From assembly GCA_023248915.1 (NCBI GenBank), contig JAHFDQ010000048.1, positions 2,731 to 18,481 of the forward strand: DNA of 15,751 bases, in the 5' to 3' direction. The DNA comes from Archangiaceae bacterium (lineage in GTDB: Bacteria; Myxococcota; Myxococcia; Myxococcales; Myxococcaceae). Positions 1 to 6,296 of this stretch are shown in pieces. The first letter of the stretch is position 1. Every line of letters starts with the position of its first letter. A program made the position numbers and the translations under genes. A model generated the notes under the pieces. The model worked only from the letters and a program-made list of their open reading frames with translations, ran no database searches and was not told the origin of the DNA.

Positions 1-1
1 C

Positions 2-49
2 TTCCCCGTGCCGGTGACCCCTTCCGACGCTACGAGACGTAGGCCATGA
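2..49 (+). CDS. Possible 3' end of an upstream gene (partial)
   Basis: Two plus-strand frames are open from the left edge up to the first complete gene. One ends with TGA at 47-49 and would overlap the next ATG as ATGA. The other ends with TAG at 40-42, four bases before that ATG. Either would fit an upstream member of the same operon, and the lack of a good ribosome-binding site before 46 mildly favours translational coupling through the ATGA overlap. Only about 15 codons are visible, so no product can be named and the choice of frame is a guess. Confidence 0.3.
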   Translation, partial: FPVPVTPSDATRRRP

Positions 50-1668
50 TCGCGACCGTCGCGCTGAGCGCGCTCCTGTGGGTCTCGGCCGCCGCCGACG
101 AGGGGCCCCGCACGGTCTGGCTGGTCCAGCCGCTCTACCCCGGGCAGGAAGTCCTCGTCGGGCGCACCGAAGAGGCCATCGACAAGCTGATGCCGAAGGA
201 AGGCCGTTCGCGCGAGATTATCGGCAAGAAAGAGCTCGCGGCCGCACTGGCGGGGCGCGCGCCCGACCTGGGGTGCCTGTTCGGCGAGAAGGCCTGCGCC
301 GACCCCATCGACGCGCTGGTGGGGGGCTTCGGCTTCGACCGGGTGGTGTTGGTGCGCGGCGGCCAGGACGAGTCGGGGTACCACTTCAAGGTGGTCAGCT
401 ACCGGCCGGCGACGGGCGAGGCGACGCCGTCGGAAGCGACCAGCCCCGGGCTCGAGCGGGCCCTGTTGGGGGCGCTGGTGAAGGTTGTGCCGCTCGCGTC
501 CAGCCTCGAGGTGCGCTCGACTCCGGGCGGCGCGACCGTCTTCATCGACGGAGTGAAGGTCGGCTTGACGCCGCTGTCAACGCAGGTGCTGCCCGGCGAG
601 CGGGTCATCAAGATCGACCTGCGCTCGCACCAGCCGATCGAGGAGAGCCTGGTCGTCCCGGTGCGCGGGTCGACTACCTTTGAGCGGAAGCTCGAGAAGA
701 TCGCCGCGCGGGTGACAATTAGCGCGTCTCCCGCGGGCACCGAGATCTTCATCGACGGCGCCTCCGTGGGCCGGGACAAGATCGATCGCGGAATCCAGCC
801 CGGGCAGCACTCCGTCCGGCTCGCACACGAGGGGTACAAGGCCGTCGAGCTGATGTTCGACGTCAAGCCGGACGAGTCGTACACGCTCGACAAGGGCCTC
901 GAGCCCATCCTTGCGCCGAAGGCCCCCGAACCGGCGCCGGCGGGCGGCGCCGCCGGACCGAAGGCCGCGCCGGCGGTTGCCGTTCCCGTGACGCTGGCGG
1001 CTCAGCCTCAGCCGGTCGCGGCGGTCCCAGCGCCTGCGCCACCGCCCGCCCCGCTGTCCATCGACGAGCAGATCTACGAGCGCAAGTCGTACTTCCACGT
1101 GGGCTTCGAGCAGCCCACCCTCAAGGGGGGCCTCTTCGACGCCGTGCGCACCGAGGGGAGCTCGAGGACCGCCGAGATCGTCTCCGGAAGCCGCGGCATG
1201 ATCGGCGCGACGATGGAGTATGGGACTCTGGGCCGCCACTTCGGCGTCGCCCTGATCGGCCTGTCCTACGCGCAGGGAGTGGCCGAACCCTGGACCTTTC
1301 GCGTCTCGCAGCCGTACACCAAGCCCGTCGACAGGGTAGACGTCACCAAGGAATTCATCGCCGCCAAGGTGCAACTGCTCACCGTGCGCTTGCTGCAGCC
1401 CCAGTTCCGGTGGGTGTTCTGGCGGTTCACCGTCGCGGTGCAGGCGGGGCTCGAGGGCCGGGGAGGGCGCATTCTCGAAGCGGCGGCCACGCCGTTCTAC
1501 GTGAACGGCTTCATCCCGCTCGACCTGATGGTCTCGGTGCGCGGCACGCTGAAGGTGGCGCTGGTCGACGGGCTATACGTTTACGGGGCCTACGGGACGT
1601 CCTTCTCGGTGCTGTCGACCAACGCGGGCATGAAGGGCCTGAACGGAGGGCTCGGCTATGCGTTCTGA
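46..1668 (+). CDS. Exported PEGA-domain protein with possible C-terminal beta-barrel
   Basis: The 540-residue product starts at an ATG just after an in-frame TAG (40-42). Residues 1-17 form a short hydrophobic signal-like segment with a plausible cut after AAA, though it lacks the usual early Lys/Arg. Residues 18-150 are a globular region with Cys77 and Cys84. Two PEGA repeats follow at about 153-218 and 221-286, each with the typical S-x-P-x-G-x-x-[VI]-[FV]-I-D-G core (FIDG at 166-169 and 235-238). A Pro/Ala-rich linker covers about 289-337. Residues 345-540 have alternating hydrophobic/polar strands, many Gly and aromatic residues, and end in Phe, as in outer-membrane barrels. PEGA domains are known in surface proteins and beside bacterial Ser/Thr kinases. 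It overlaps the next gene by 11 bp and lies in an operon with a kinase, so a sensor or envelope-scaffold role is inferred. PEGA assignment is firm; the barrel is tentative. Confidence 0.85.
   Translation: MIATVALSALLWVSAAADEGPRTVWLVQPLYPGQEVLVGRTEEAIDKLMPKEGRSREIIGKKELAAALAGRAPDLGCLFGEKACADPIDALVGGFGFDRVVLVRGGQDESGYHFKVVSYRPATGEATPSEATSPGLERALLGALVKVVPLASSLEVRSTPGGATVFIDGVKVGLTPLSTQVLPGERVIKIDLRSHQPIEESLVVPVRGSTTFERKLEKIAARVTISASPAGTEIFIDGASVGRDKIDRGIQPGQHSVRLAHEGYKAVELMFDVKPDESYTLDKGLEPILAPKAPEPAPAGGAAGPKAAPAVAVPVTLAAQPQPVAAVPAPAPPPAPLSIDEQIYERKSYFHVGFEQPTLKGGLFDAVRTEGSSRTAEIVSGSRGMIGATMEYGTLGRHFGVALIGLSYAQGVAEPWTFRVSQPYTKPVDRVDVTKEFIAAKVQLLTVRLLQPQFRWVFWRFTVAVQAGLEGRGGRILEAAATPFYVNGFIPLDLMVSVRGTLKVALVDGLYVYGAYGTSFSVLSTNAGMKGLNGGLGYAF
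1645..1650 (+). promoter_or_regulatory. Ribosome-binding site for the TPR gene, inside the PEGA gene
   Basis: GGAGGG lies 7 nt before the ATG at 1658, within the last codons of the preceding gene. It supports 1658 as the start despite the 11-bp overlap, and implies coupled translation. Confidence 0.65.
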
Positions 1669-2632
1669 GTGGGCCGTGGCCGCGGGGCTGGTCGTCGCCG
1701 TCGCGGGCGCCGCGGCCGCCGAACCGCTGGTGGGCCCGGCGGTCGGAAACGCCGACGTGCTCGTGTCCGAGGGAAGCAAGCTCTACAACCACAAGCAGGT
1801 GGCGCAGGCCGCCGAGTCCTTTTTGAAGGCCACCCGCGCCAACCCGGCGGCGGTGCAGGCCTACCTGCTCTTGGCGCGCAGCCACCTGGCCGCCAAGCAG
1901 CTCACCCGGGCCTGCTACGAGTACCGGGCCTACCTGAAGTCCACCCCCGACGGCCCCGACCGCAAGAAGGCGCAGTCCGAGTCGGACCTTTGCGAGCGCC
2001 AGTTGAAGGGCGCCAAGGGGCAGCCGCGCGATCCCGGACCCCAGTACGTCGAGCTGAGGGCCACCTTCTTCGCCGCTCTCGAGCGCCGCGAGCTGCTCGG
2101 GGCCGGTTCGGCTTCCGAAGCGTTGAGGGCGCTGGTGCGCGAAGGCTTCGTCAGCCCCGAGCTGGGCGACATGGCGGCCAAGCTTCACGACGCGGCGATC
2201 GAAGCGGCCGATAAGCTGCACCAGCGGGTGCTGGCCCACGCGTCGGTGACCGAGGCCGAGCTGCGCACCGCGCGGCCGCTCTACCAGCTCGCGGTCGACG
2301 TGGGGCCGGCTCCAGCCGACTACCTGGCCAAGAGCGCCTTCCTCGACGGCGTGGCGGCCTACGCCGGCGGCGACTTCAAGCGGTCCGAGTCGCTCTTCGC
2401 CGAGGCGGCGAAGGCCGCGTCCTACGGCAACGAGTACAAATACCACCGCGCCATGGCGCTGTACCGCGGTGGCGACCAGAAGGGTGCCCTCGCCGCGCTC
2501 GAGGCCGACCTGCCCGACGACCCGCGCACCGCGGTCTTGAGGGTGGCCTTGGCGGCCGGCAAGTCCCCCGAGGCCGGAGCCGACGAGCTGGAGAAGCTGC
2601 TGTTCTCGAAGCGCTTCCCGGCCGTCAAGTAG
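1658..2632 (+). CDS. Exported TPR-repeat protein
   Basis: The 324-residue product has an Ala/Val-rich signal peptide (about 1-21, plausible cleavage at AAA-AEP), so it is probably periplasmic. Helical TPR-like pairs are seen at about 31-65 and 66-99 (alternating small and large hydrophobics, tandem A-x-x-x-[YF] spacing, ending N-P and T-P-D) and again at about 220-255 and 258-290 (the Y-x-G-G-D-F and Y-R-G-G-D-Q turns). The middle (about 110-215) is helical without a recognisable domain. TPRs are protein-protein interaction scaffolds. The gene begins inside the PEGA gene and ends 18 bp before the kinase, so the product is likely a partner of those two proteins, but no biochemical function can be assigned. 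Cys86 and Cys112 are the only cysteines. Confidence 0.8.
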   Translation: MRSEWAVAAGLVVAVAGAAAAEPLVGPAVGNADVLVSEGSKLYNHKQVAQAAESFLKATRANPAAVQAYLLLARSHLAAKQLTRACYEYRAYLKSTPDGPDRKKAQSESDLCERQLKGAKGQPRDPGPQYVELRATFFAALERRELLGAGSASEALRALVREGFVSPELGDMAAKLHDAAIEAADKLHQRVLAHASVTEAELRTARPLYQLAVDVGPAPADYLAKSAFLDGVAAYAGGDFKRSESLFAEAAKAASYGNEYKYHRAMALYRGGDQKGALAALEADLPDDPRTAVLRVALAAGKSPEAGADELEKLLFSKRFPAVK

Positions 2633-2639
2633 GCCGGGC

Positions 2640-2645
2640 GGAGGG
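2640..2645 (+). promoter_or_regulatory. Ribosome-binding site for the kinase gene
   Basis: GGAGGG lies 5 nt before the ATG at 2651, in the 18-bp gap after the TPR gene. It supports that start, and hence inclusion of the N-terminal zinc ribbon in the kinase. Confidence 0.7.
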
Positions 2646-2650
2646 CCGCC

Positions 2651-4354
2651 ATGGGGCTCAGCATCTGCCAGAGCTGCGGATTCGAGCAGGCCTCGTGGTC
2701 CGGCAAGTGCCCCACCTGCGGCGGCACCGAGATCATCAAGGTCGCCGCGAAGACCGACAAGATGCTCGAGAAGGTCATCGACGGCCGGTACAAGATCGTC
2801 AAGAAGCTGGGACAAGGCGGCATGGGCGCGGTGTACCTGGCCGAGAGCGTCGGCATCGGCCAGCGGGTGGCGCTCAAGTTCCTGAAGTCCGACCTGTCCC
2901 AAGACCCCGACCTGGTTCGGCGCTTCCGCACCGAGGCGAAGAGCTACGCCCTGGTCGAGCACCCGAACGCGGTGATGCTCCACGACTTCCGCCAGGACGA
3001 GGAGGGCAGCCTCTACATCTCGATGGAGTTCTGCGAAGGCGCCGACCTGAAGAAGGTGTTGAACGAAGAACGCCACCTGTCGCTCGCCGACGCGGCTGAG
3101 GTCGCGCTGCAGACGGCCGAAGTGCTCGGCTACGCGCACGGCAAGGGCGTGGTGCACCGCGACCTGAAGCCCGAGAACATCATGATCCGCCGCGGCATGC
3201 GCGGCGTCCACGTCAAGGTGCTGGACTTCGGCATCGCCCGGCTGGCCGGCAACTCGACCGCCGTGACGATGCAGGGGTCCATCGCCGGCACCCCGCGCTA
3301 CATGGCGCCCGAGCAGGTCGAGGGCAAGCCCATCGACCACCGCATCGACGTCTACTCGCTGGGCATCGTGCTGTTCGAGCTACTCACCGGGGTGCAGCCC
3401 TTCGACGGGCAGACCATCGCCGAGATACTTCGGGCGCAGGTGACTCGGCCGACGCCGCACCTGACCGAGATCGACCCGTCGCTCGACCTGCCCGAGATCG
3501 ACGCGGTCATCCAGCGGGCGACCGCGAAGAATCGCGACGAGCGCTTCCCCGACATGGCCACCTTCGCCTCGGCGCTGGCGGCGGCCCTGCCCACCGCGAC
3601 GACGATACCGGCCTTCGGCGTCTCGACCGTCGGCGGCACCGCCGGCGGGCTGGGCACCGGCACCGCCGGGCCGGGCGCCCCGACGGGCGAATTGGACGGC
3701 ACCTACATCCGCCCTAGCGGCGAGGTCTCGGTGTACGCCGCCGAGCCTCCCAGCGCACCCGCGGCACCCGTCCCCGCCGGACCGGCTGCGAGCGCCTCGC
3801 CGGCTTCCGAAAAAGAGACCGCGGTCGAACTCGCGAGCCCCCGGCGTTCCGGGTTGCGTTGGGGCCTGGTGGGCGCGGTCGTCGCGGTCTCTGGGGCCGT
3901 AGCGTGGTTCAGCCTGCGCCCGACCCCGCTCGAGGAACCCGCCCACTTCCAGGTAGCTCAGCCCGCGCCGACCGGCCCCATGGCGCCGCCCGTTCCCGTT
4001 CCCGTTCCAGCCCCCCCGGGAGCAGACCCCGAGGCCACCCACCATGAGAGGGCGGTGGACTATCTGACGCGCGCCACGACCGCTTTCAAGGCGGCCGAAT
4101 TTCCGACGGCGAAGATCTACCTGGCCGACGCCCCGGACGACCCGGTGATTTCGCCCCAGGTGGCCGAGCTGAAGCGGGCCATCGAGTCCCTCGAGCGAAA
4201 GCTGGCCCAGGCCCAGGGGCTCTCGGCGCGGGGCGACTGCGCGGCCGCGATGCGGCTCTTCGACGAAGTCCTCAAGGTGAACGCCAACGTTCGGGAAGCG
4301 ACCTCGGGTCGGTCGCAGTGCAAGCAGGCGACTCCGCCCAGCACCATCGAGTGA
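2651..4354 (+). CDS. Transmembrane Ser/Thr protein kinase with N-terminal zinc ribbon
   Basis: The 567-residue protein starts with a four-cysteine zinc ribbon (Cys6, Cys9, Cys20, Cys23; pattern CxxCG-x(5)-W-x-G-x-CPxCG). A complete Hanks-type kinase domain spans about 47-313: glycine loop GQGGMG at 54-59, ATP-binding Lys76, HRDLKPEN with catalytic Asp171, DFG at 192-194, APE at 219-221, DVYSLG from 233 and the late Arg near 298. All catalytic residues are present, so it should be active. A Gly/Ala/Pro-rich juxtamembrane linker (about 315-400) leads to one membrane span (about 402-421, preceded by RR). The extracytoplasmic tail has a Pro/Val segment (about 436-458) and a helical TPR-like end (about 462-555). 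It is the third gene of the PEGA/TPR unit. The expected role is phosphorylation of cytoplasmic Ser/Thr targets in response to an envelope cue; substrates are unknown. Confidence 0.93.
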   Translation: MGLSICQSCGFEQASWSGKCPTCGGTEIIKVAAKTDKMLEKVIDGRYKIVKKLGQGGMGAVYLAESVGIGQRVALKFLKSDLSQDPDLVRRFRTEAKSYALVEHPNAVMLHDFRQDEEGSLYISMEFCEGADLKKVLNEERHLSLADAAEVALQTAEVLGYAHGKGVVHRDLKPENIMIRRGMRGVHVKVLDFGIARLAGNSTAVTMQGSIAGTPRYMAPEQVEGKPIDHRIDVYSLGIVLFELLTGVQPFDGQTIAEILRAQVTRPTPHLTEIDPSLDLPEIDAVIQRATAKNRDERFPDMATFASALAAALPTATTIPAFGVSTVGGTAGGLGTGTAGPGAPTGELDGTYIRPSGEVSVYAAEPPSAPAAPVPAGPAASASPASEKETAVELASPRRSGLRWGLVGAVVAVSGAVAWFSLRPTPLEEPAHFQVAQPAPTGPMAPPVPVPVPAPPGADPEATHHERAVDYLTRATTAFKAAEFPTAKIYLADAPDDPVISPQVAELKRAIESLERKLAQAQGLSARGDCAAAMRLFDEVLKVNANVREATSGRSQCKQATPPSTIE

Positions 4355-4375
4355 GCGGTCGGGCCAGGGTCCGCC

Positions 4376-4403
4376 TTGACAACCAGGCGACCGTCCTTAC
4401 CTT
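4376..4403 (+). promoter_or_regulatory. Promoter for the small heat-shock gene pair
   Basis: A perfect TTGACA (4376-4381) is followed after 16 bp by TACCTT (4398-4403), which keeps the three most conserved -10 positions (T1, A2, T6). The predicted start near 4410 leaves a leader of about 25 nt with AAGGAGGA at 4420-4427. The -35 also reads CTTGAC, as in alpha-proteobacterial heat-shock (sigma-32) promoters, so the sigma factor cannot be decided from sequence. No CIRCE repeat is visible. It separates the kinase operon from the sHsp unit. Confidence 0.55.
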
Positions 4404-4434
4404 CTCGCTCTCGAAGTTGAAGGAGGAACGCGTC

Positions 4435-4839
4435 ATGGCACTCGCCAGGTGGCCGTACGACGATCTTTTCCGGCTCTTCTCCGGTCAGGCCGGCCCCGCG
4501 CCTCGGGAAACCGCAGGCGTCTTCCCCCCGGTCAACCTGTACGACGACGGGTCGGTCTTTCTGGTCCGCACCGAAATACCCGGCATGGACAAGACCTCGA
4601 TCGAGGTGACCACCGCGGGCGATCAGCTCACCATCCGCGGCGAGCGCGTGGTCGCGCCCGCTGAACCCGGAGCCAGCTACCACCGGCGCGAGTGCGACGG
4701 AGGGCAGTTTCGCCGCACGGTGACGTTGCCTCAGCCGGTCGACGCCGAGGCCATCGAGGCGACCTACAAGAATGGCGTGCTCGAGGTGCGCTTGCCGCGC
4801 GTCCCCGAGCGCAAACCCCGGAAGATCGCGGTCGCCTGA
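4435..4839 (+). CDS. Small heat-shock protein (Hsp20/alpha-crystallin family), first of a pair
   Basis: The ATG at 4435 is preceded by a strong AAGGAGGA (4420-4427) and gives 134 residues, normal for a bacterial sHsp; an in-frame ATG at 4318 lies within the preceding kinase gene and is not the start. A short N-terminal arm with aromatics (W6, Y8, F12, F15) precedes the alpha-crystallin domain (about 30-122), which contains the P-x-V-N-L-Y opening, E-I-P-G (47-50) and the signature N-G-V-L-E-V-R-L-P (113-121). The C-terminal I-x-V motif is at 131-133. sHsps are ATP-independent holdases that form oligomers and keep unfolding proteins soluble in the cytoplasm. The second sHsp starts 11 bp downstream, so the two are cotranscribed. 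Family assignment is secure. Confidence 0.93.
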   Translation: MALARWPYDDLFRLFSGQAGPAPRETAGVFPPVNLYDDGSVFLVRTEIPGMDKTSIEVTTAGDQLTIRGERVVAPAEPGASYHRRECDGGQFRRTVTLPQPVDAEAIEATYKNGVLEVRLPRVPERKPRKIAVA

Positions 4840-4850
4840 AGGAGCCAGTC

Positions 4851-5279
4851 ATGGGAACCCAAGTCCAGAAGACCGAAGCCGGCACGCAGAACCCGGAGAT
4901 CCAGGTGCGCGAGAAGCAGGCCGTCACGCGCGAACCCGGCACCTGGGAAGGGCCCTACTTCGAGCCCCGCGTCGACATCTACGAGACCGCCGACGCCTTG
5001 ACGCTCATGGCCGAGGTTCCCGGCGCCGAGGCGGAAGACCTCCAGACCGATCTGAAGGACAACCTGTTGACCGTCAGCGCCAAGGTGGCCCGGGTCGACC
5101 CGAGGTGGAAGCCGCTCTACGAGGAGTACAGCGTCGGCCACTACCTCAGGCAGTTCCGGCTGGGAGAGCAGATCGACCAGGCGAAGATCTCGGCCAACCT
5201 GAAGGACGGCGTGCTGACGCTCACCTTGCCGAAGGCCGCCGCGGCCAAGCCACGGCGCATCAAGGTGACAGGCGGGTAG
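4851..5279 (+). CDS. Small heat-shock protein (Hsp20/alpha-crystallin family), second of a pair
   Basis: The ATG at 4851 has AAGGAG at 4839-4844, overlapping the stop of the first sHsp, and gives 142 residues. The N-terminal arm (1-35) is hydrophilic, rich in Gln/Glu/Thr and quite unlike the aromatic arm of its partner. The alpha-crystallin domain spans about 36-128, with P-x-V-D-I-Y-E-like opening, E-V-P-G (55-58) and D-G-V-L-T-L-T-L-P (119-127). The I-x-V motif is at 137-139. The two proteins are clearly diverged, not a recent duplication. Paired divergent sHsps in other bacteria (for example IbpA/IbpB) divide binding and release of substrates between them; such cooperation is only inferred here. 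Confidence 0.93.
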   Translation: MGTQVQKTEAGTQNPEIQVREKQAVTREPGTWEGPYFEPRVDIYETADALTLMAEVPGAEAEDLQTDLKDNLLTVSAKVARVDPRWKPLYEEYSVGHYLRQFRLGEQIDQAKISANLKDGVLTLTLPKAAAAKPRRIKVTGG

Positions 5280-5356
5280 GGCGCCAAGGGCAGCGAAGTC
5301 CGATCGTGGGCCGGGTCTCGGGCAGGCACCCTTGGTCCGGCCGCGCGCTTTGAGCT
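5280..5356. other. Intergenic gap between second sHsp and acyltransferase
   Basis: These 77 bp show no good sigma-70 promoter and no hairpin followed by a T-run. The only symmetry is CCAAGGG (5284-5290) with CCCTTGG (5329-5335), 38 nt apart. The acyltransferase may therefore be read through from the sHsp promoter. Confidence 0.4.
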
Positions 5357-6286
5357 ATGGGACGCCCCGTGCCCGCGTCGGCCCGTCCCGCAACCACCGT
5401 CAAGCCCGCCATCGGTCGCGTGGGTTGGGCGAGCGCGATGGGTGCCGGGGCACTGGTGGCGCTGATTCGCTTCTTGCCGGGGCGCGCCCTGAGAGGCCTG
5501 GCCTGGGCCGTGGGGCGCTCCGCCTACGTCCTGCGCATTCGGCGCCGCGTTGCGCTCGACAACCTCGCCCATGCTTTCCCCGAGAAGTCCGAGGCCGAGC
5601 GGAAGCGAATAGCCCAGGGCGCCTACGTGAACATGGCGCTCGCGGCGCTCGAGGCGGTCTCGGCTACCGGGCTCACCGACCGCGCGCTCGAGTCCACTGT
5701 CGTGCTCGAGAACTGGGCTTCGGTCGAAGCCGCCATCGCCGCCGGCAAGGGAGTGCTGGTCGCCAGCGGCCACTTCGGCAGTTGGGAACTCTTCGCCGAC
5801 GTGATGGCGCGCCGCGGCTACCCGCTGAACGCGGTGGTGCGGCCGCTCACCGGAGCGTTGAACGCCCGTATCGTCGAGGCGAGGCGGCGCTCGGGCGTAC
5901 GGCTGATTCTCCAGCGCGGCGCGCTGCGCGAGATGCTGGCGGCGCTGCGTCGCGGCGAAGTCGTGGCGCAGCTGGTGGACCAGGCGCTGCCGTCGAAGAG
6001 CGCGCTCTGGGTGCCCTTCTTCGGGCGGCCAGCGTCGACCACCCCGGCCCTCTCCACGGCCGCGCTGCGCACCGGCGCCCCGGTGTTCGTCATGCTCGCC
6101 GCGCGCGAGGGCGCCCGGCTGCGGGTGTACGCGGAGGGGCCGATCCCGATGCCGGACACCGGAGACCGCCGCCAGGACGTCATCCTCCACGCCACGCGGG
6201 TGACAGAGGTGGTCGAACGCTACGTGCGCCGCTACCCGGAACAGTGGCTGTGGCTGCACCGCCGCTGGAAGCAGCCGACGGGCTGA
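5357..6286 (+). CDS. LpxL/HtrB-type lysophospholipid (lipid A) acyltransferase
   Basis: The 309-residue product matches the bacterial lipid A late-acyltransferase family in length and motifs. A hydrophobic N-terminal segment (about 28-57) should anchor it in the inner membrane. The catalytic H-x4-E motif is HFGSWE at 139-144 (His139, Glu144). Later family hallmarks are V-D-Q-A-L-P (207-212), P-F-F-G-R-P-A with a following T-T-P-A-L (220-232) and the C-terminal P-E-Q-W-L-W-L-H-R-R-W-K (294-305). The family transfers an acyl chain from acyl-ACP to a lipid A precursor at the cytoplasmic face of the inner membrane. The acyl chain and exact position (LpxL or LpxM type) cannot be told. The ATG at 5357 has only a weak ribosome-binding site; an internal ATG at 5438 would remove 27 residues but keep all motifs. 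It ends 3 bp from the convergent Hsp70-like gene. Confidence 0.9.
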   Translation: MGRPVPASARPATTVKPAIGRVGWASAMGAGALVALIRFLPGRALRGLAWAVGRSAYVLRIRRRVALDNLAHAFPEKSEAERKRIAQGAYVNMALAALEAVSATGLTDRALESTVVLENWASVEAAIAAGKGVLVASGHFGSWELFADVMARRGYPLNAVVRPLTGALNARIVEARRRSGVRLILQRGALREMLAALRRGEVVAQLVDQALPSKSALWVPFFGRPASTTPALSTAALRTGAPVFVMLAAREGARLRVYAEGPIPMPDTGDRRQDVILHATRVTEVVERYVRRYPEQWLWLHRRWKQPTG

Positions 6287-6296
6287 GGCTCAGCCC
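6280..6296. terminator. Perfect inverted repeat spanning two convergent stop codons
   Basis: GGGCTGAG (6280-6287), one centre base, then CTCAGCCC (6289-6296) form a perfect 8-bp inverted repeat. It can fold on either RNA strand with a 7-bp stem and a GGC or GCC loop. It contains the TGA of the acyltransferase (6284-6286) and that of the Hsp70-like gene (6290-6292, minus strand); both genes end GGC TGA. No T-tract follows on either side, so a classical intrinsic terminator is not proven, but the position suggests bidirectional 3'-end formation or mRNA protection. Confidence 0.5.

Noticed and set aside
1511..3340. A 609-codon open frame on the minus strand
   Set aside because: It lies antisense to the TPR and kinase genes, which have clear domains and ribosome-binding sites. 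Its residues are biased to His, Arg, Gly and Val with no domain, as expected of an antisense frame in GC-rich DNA.
3992..4009. GTTCCC hexanucleotide repeat in the kinase gene
   Set aside because: It has just under three copies and encodes part of a Pro/Val linker; low-complexity linkers like this are ordinary.
5284..5335. Inverted repeat CCAAGGG / CCCTTGG as a terminator
   Set aside because: The arms are only 7 bp, 38 nt apart, and no T-run follows, so the structure is weak.
5141..6259. A 372-codon minus-strand frame
   Set aside because: It is antisense to the acyltransferase, whose HFGSWE and C-terminal family motifs are unambiguous.
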